A stretch of DNA of 64,000 nt from assembly GCA_963737405.1 (NCBI GenBank), contig CAVTSL010000012.1, positions 124,001-188,000 of the forward strand, in the 5' to 3' direction. A program made the position numbers and the translations under genes. The notes beneath the pieces are model-generated. The model was given only the letters and a program-made list of their open reading frames with translations. It was not told where the DNA came from and made no database searches. The DNA is from JACCTU01 sp963737405 (GTDB lineage: Bacteria > Actinomycetota > Thermoleophilia > Gaiellales > Gaiellaceae). This document shows positions 62,864-64,000 of this stretch, piece after piece. How positions within the stretch are numbered: position 1 is the first letter of the stretch; each line of letters begins with the position of its first letter.

Positions 62864-63109
62864 TCAGGCGTTCAGGTTCTTGATCTTGAGCAGCCGTGAG
62901 ACGGTGCCCGACGGCTGCGCACCCTTGCCGAGCCAGTCCTTCACCTTCTCTTCGTCGAAGTCGATCGTCGACGGGTCGGTCTGCGGGTTGTAGCGACCGA
63001 CGATCTCGATGAACTTGCCGTCGCGCGGCGAGCGCGAATCGGCGACGACGACGCGGTAGATCGGGTTCTTCTTCGAGCCCACCCGCGTCAACCTCATGCG
63101 AACTGCCAT
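62864..63109 (-). CDS. rpsP: 30S ribosomal protein S16
   Basis: 81 residues. MAVRMRLTRVGSKKNPIYRV, VADSRSPRDGKFIEIVGRYN and VKDWLGKGAQPSGTVSRLL. ATG start with a GGAGGT just before it (end of the ffh gene). Confidence 0.97.
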   Translation of the reverse strand: MAVRMRLTRVGSKKNPIYRVVVADSRSPRDGKFIEIVGRYNPQTDPSTIDFDEEKVKDWLGKGAQPSGTVSRLLKIKNLNA

Positions 63110-63110
63110 T

Positions 63111-64000
63111 TCACCTCCGGTTCTTCGACCGTTTCTTCTTCTTGGACTTTCGCGGAACGGCTCGAGCGGGAGGGGCGCCGTTGCCGACGTCGCCGAGGCC
63201 CGGAAGCTGCGGCATCTTGCCCTTGCTCATGCCCTTCATCATCTTCTCCATCTGCTTGCGGGCCTCGAGCAGCCGGTTGACCTGCTGCACGTTCGTCCCG
63301 CTTCCGTTCGCGATCCGAATCCGACGCTTGCCGTCGATCAGGTGCGGGGTGCTCCGCTCCTGCGGCGTCATCGAGAGCACGATCGCCTCGACGCGCTTCA
63401 GCTCGTTCTCGTCGATGTTCACGTCCTTCAGCTGCGACCCGACGCCGGGGAGCAGCTTCAGCACTCCCTGGAGCGGTCCCATCTTGCGGAGCATCCGCTG
63501 TGCGGACAGGAAGTCGTCGAACGTGAACTGCCCCTTCCGGATCCGCGCCTCCATCGCCTCCTGCTCGTCTTCCTCGATCGCCTGCTCGGCCTTCTCGACG
63601 AGCGAGAGCACGTCGCCCATGCCGAGGATTCGCGACGCCATGCGATCGGGGTGGAAGTACTCGAGCTGGTCGAGCTTCTCGCCGACGGAGACGAGCTTGA
63701 TCGGACGGCCCGTCACTGCCTTGACCGAGAGCGCGGCGCCTCCGCGCGCATCGCCGTCGAGCTTCGTCAGGACGACGCCGTCGAACGCGACATGCTCCTG
63801 GAAGCTCTGCGCGACGCGCACCGCTTCCTGACCGGTCATCGAGTCGAGCACGAGCAGGACGTTGTGCGGCTTCGACTCCTTGCGGACACGCGCGAGCTCG
63901 TCCATCAAGTCCTCGTCGACGTGCAGGCGGCCGGCGGTGTCGAGGATGACCGTGTCGCGGCCGTCGGCCTGCGCGCGTGCGAGCCCGTCGCGGACCGCGG
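63111..64000 (-). CDS. ffh: Signal recognition particle protein Ffh (C-terminal part)
   Basis: The gene enters from the right edge; 296 codons are present. GTPase motifs ILDTAGRLHVDED and LTKLDGDARGGAALS, then GVGEKL-type text SVGEKLDQLEYF, and the M domain with GMGDVLSLVEK, LPGVGSQL, RIANGSGTNVQQVNRLL and KQMEKMMKGMSKGKM. Binds 4.5S RNA and signal sequences. A basic tail PRKSKKKKRSKNRR ends the protein. Confidence 0.97.
   Translation of the reverse strand, partial: AVRDGLARAQADGRDTVILDTAGRLHVDEDLMDELARVRKESKPHNVLLVLDSMTGQEAVRVAQSFQEHVAFDGVVLTKLDGDARGGAALSVKAVTGRPIKLVSVGEKLDQLEYFHPDRMASRILGMGDVLSLVEKAEQAIEEDEQEAMEARIRKGQFTFDDFLSAQRMLRKMGPLQGVLKLLPGVGSQLKDVNIDENELKRVEAIVLSMTPQERSTPHLIDGKRRIRIANGSGTNVQQVNRLLEARKQMEKMMKGMSKGKMPQLPGLGDVGNGAPPARAVPRKSKKKKRSKNRR

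Overview
The window is 64 kb of very GC-rich bacterial chromosome. Almost every codon ends in G or C, GTG starts are common, and many neighbouring genes overlap by four bases (GTGA or ATGA). Gene content (BTAD/SARP-type regulator, SCO4226-like small protein, LexA box of the Bacillus/actinobacterial type, actinobacterial DinB, CorA with GQN, initiator tRNA with a C1-U72 end, DUF3105) points to an actinobacterium, probably Thermoleophilia (Gaiellales/Solirubrobacterales-like). That placement is inference. No phage, insertion sequence or CRISPR array was seen.

Layout. 0-5.3 kb: end of an MFS exporter, an operon of a MetE-like methyltransferase, a PaaK-like CoA ligase and a citryl-CoA lyase, then a two-component system. 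5.4-7.5 kb: a membrane protein that runs in frame into DNA polymerase IV, whose start contains a perfect LexA box. 7.5-11.5 kb: a secreted protein divergent from a large membrane-anchored regulator that joins a SARP-like DNA-binding half to an outside propeller and a solute-binding domain. 11.5-18.2 kb: a tightly overlapping operon of M20 peptidase, AbgT transporter, phosphodiester glycosidase, glutaminase and a Vps62-like membrane protein. 18.3-24.2 kb: vanadium haloperoxidase with a small DUF4242 partner, a giant LuxR ATPase, a GFA enzyme, an encapsulated-ferritin-like protein without encapsulin, and a DHFR-like reductase. 24.5-36.3 kb: tRNA-fMet, Ppx/GppA, GGDEF, CBS, glutamate dehydrogenase, surface and membrane proteins, tRNA-Leu, DUF3105 and one unexplained 1.2 kb gap. 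36.4-50.8 kb: a baeRF-type release-factor relative, thioredoxin reductase, CorA, endonuclease III, AddAB-like nucleases, topoisomerase IB, an isocitrate/isopropylmalate-type dehydrogenase and an HD-GYP protein. 50.8-55.7 kb: proton-translocating transhydrogenase with an ornithine-cyclodeaminase-like gene, convergent to an FAD oxidase. 55.7-64 kb: the conserved ffh-rpsP-khpA-rimM-trmD-lepB-rplS-rnhB-yraN-comM-dprA order, with a DNA methyltransferase inserted between yraN and comM.

Two things shape how the window should be read. First, about twenty genes or gene parts show single-base frame breaks, mostly one extra base in a C or G run, and these hit genes that are normally indispensable (trmD). 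They look like sequence errors, so I annotate the full spans as single genes and give the break positions. Second, both convergent gene pairs that are separated by a short non-coding gap carry the same inverted-repeat element (arms near AGGAGGGCTTGGCGGAACGG), which suggests a REPIN-like or bidirectional terminator family.
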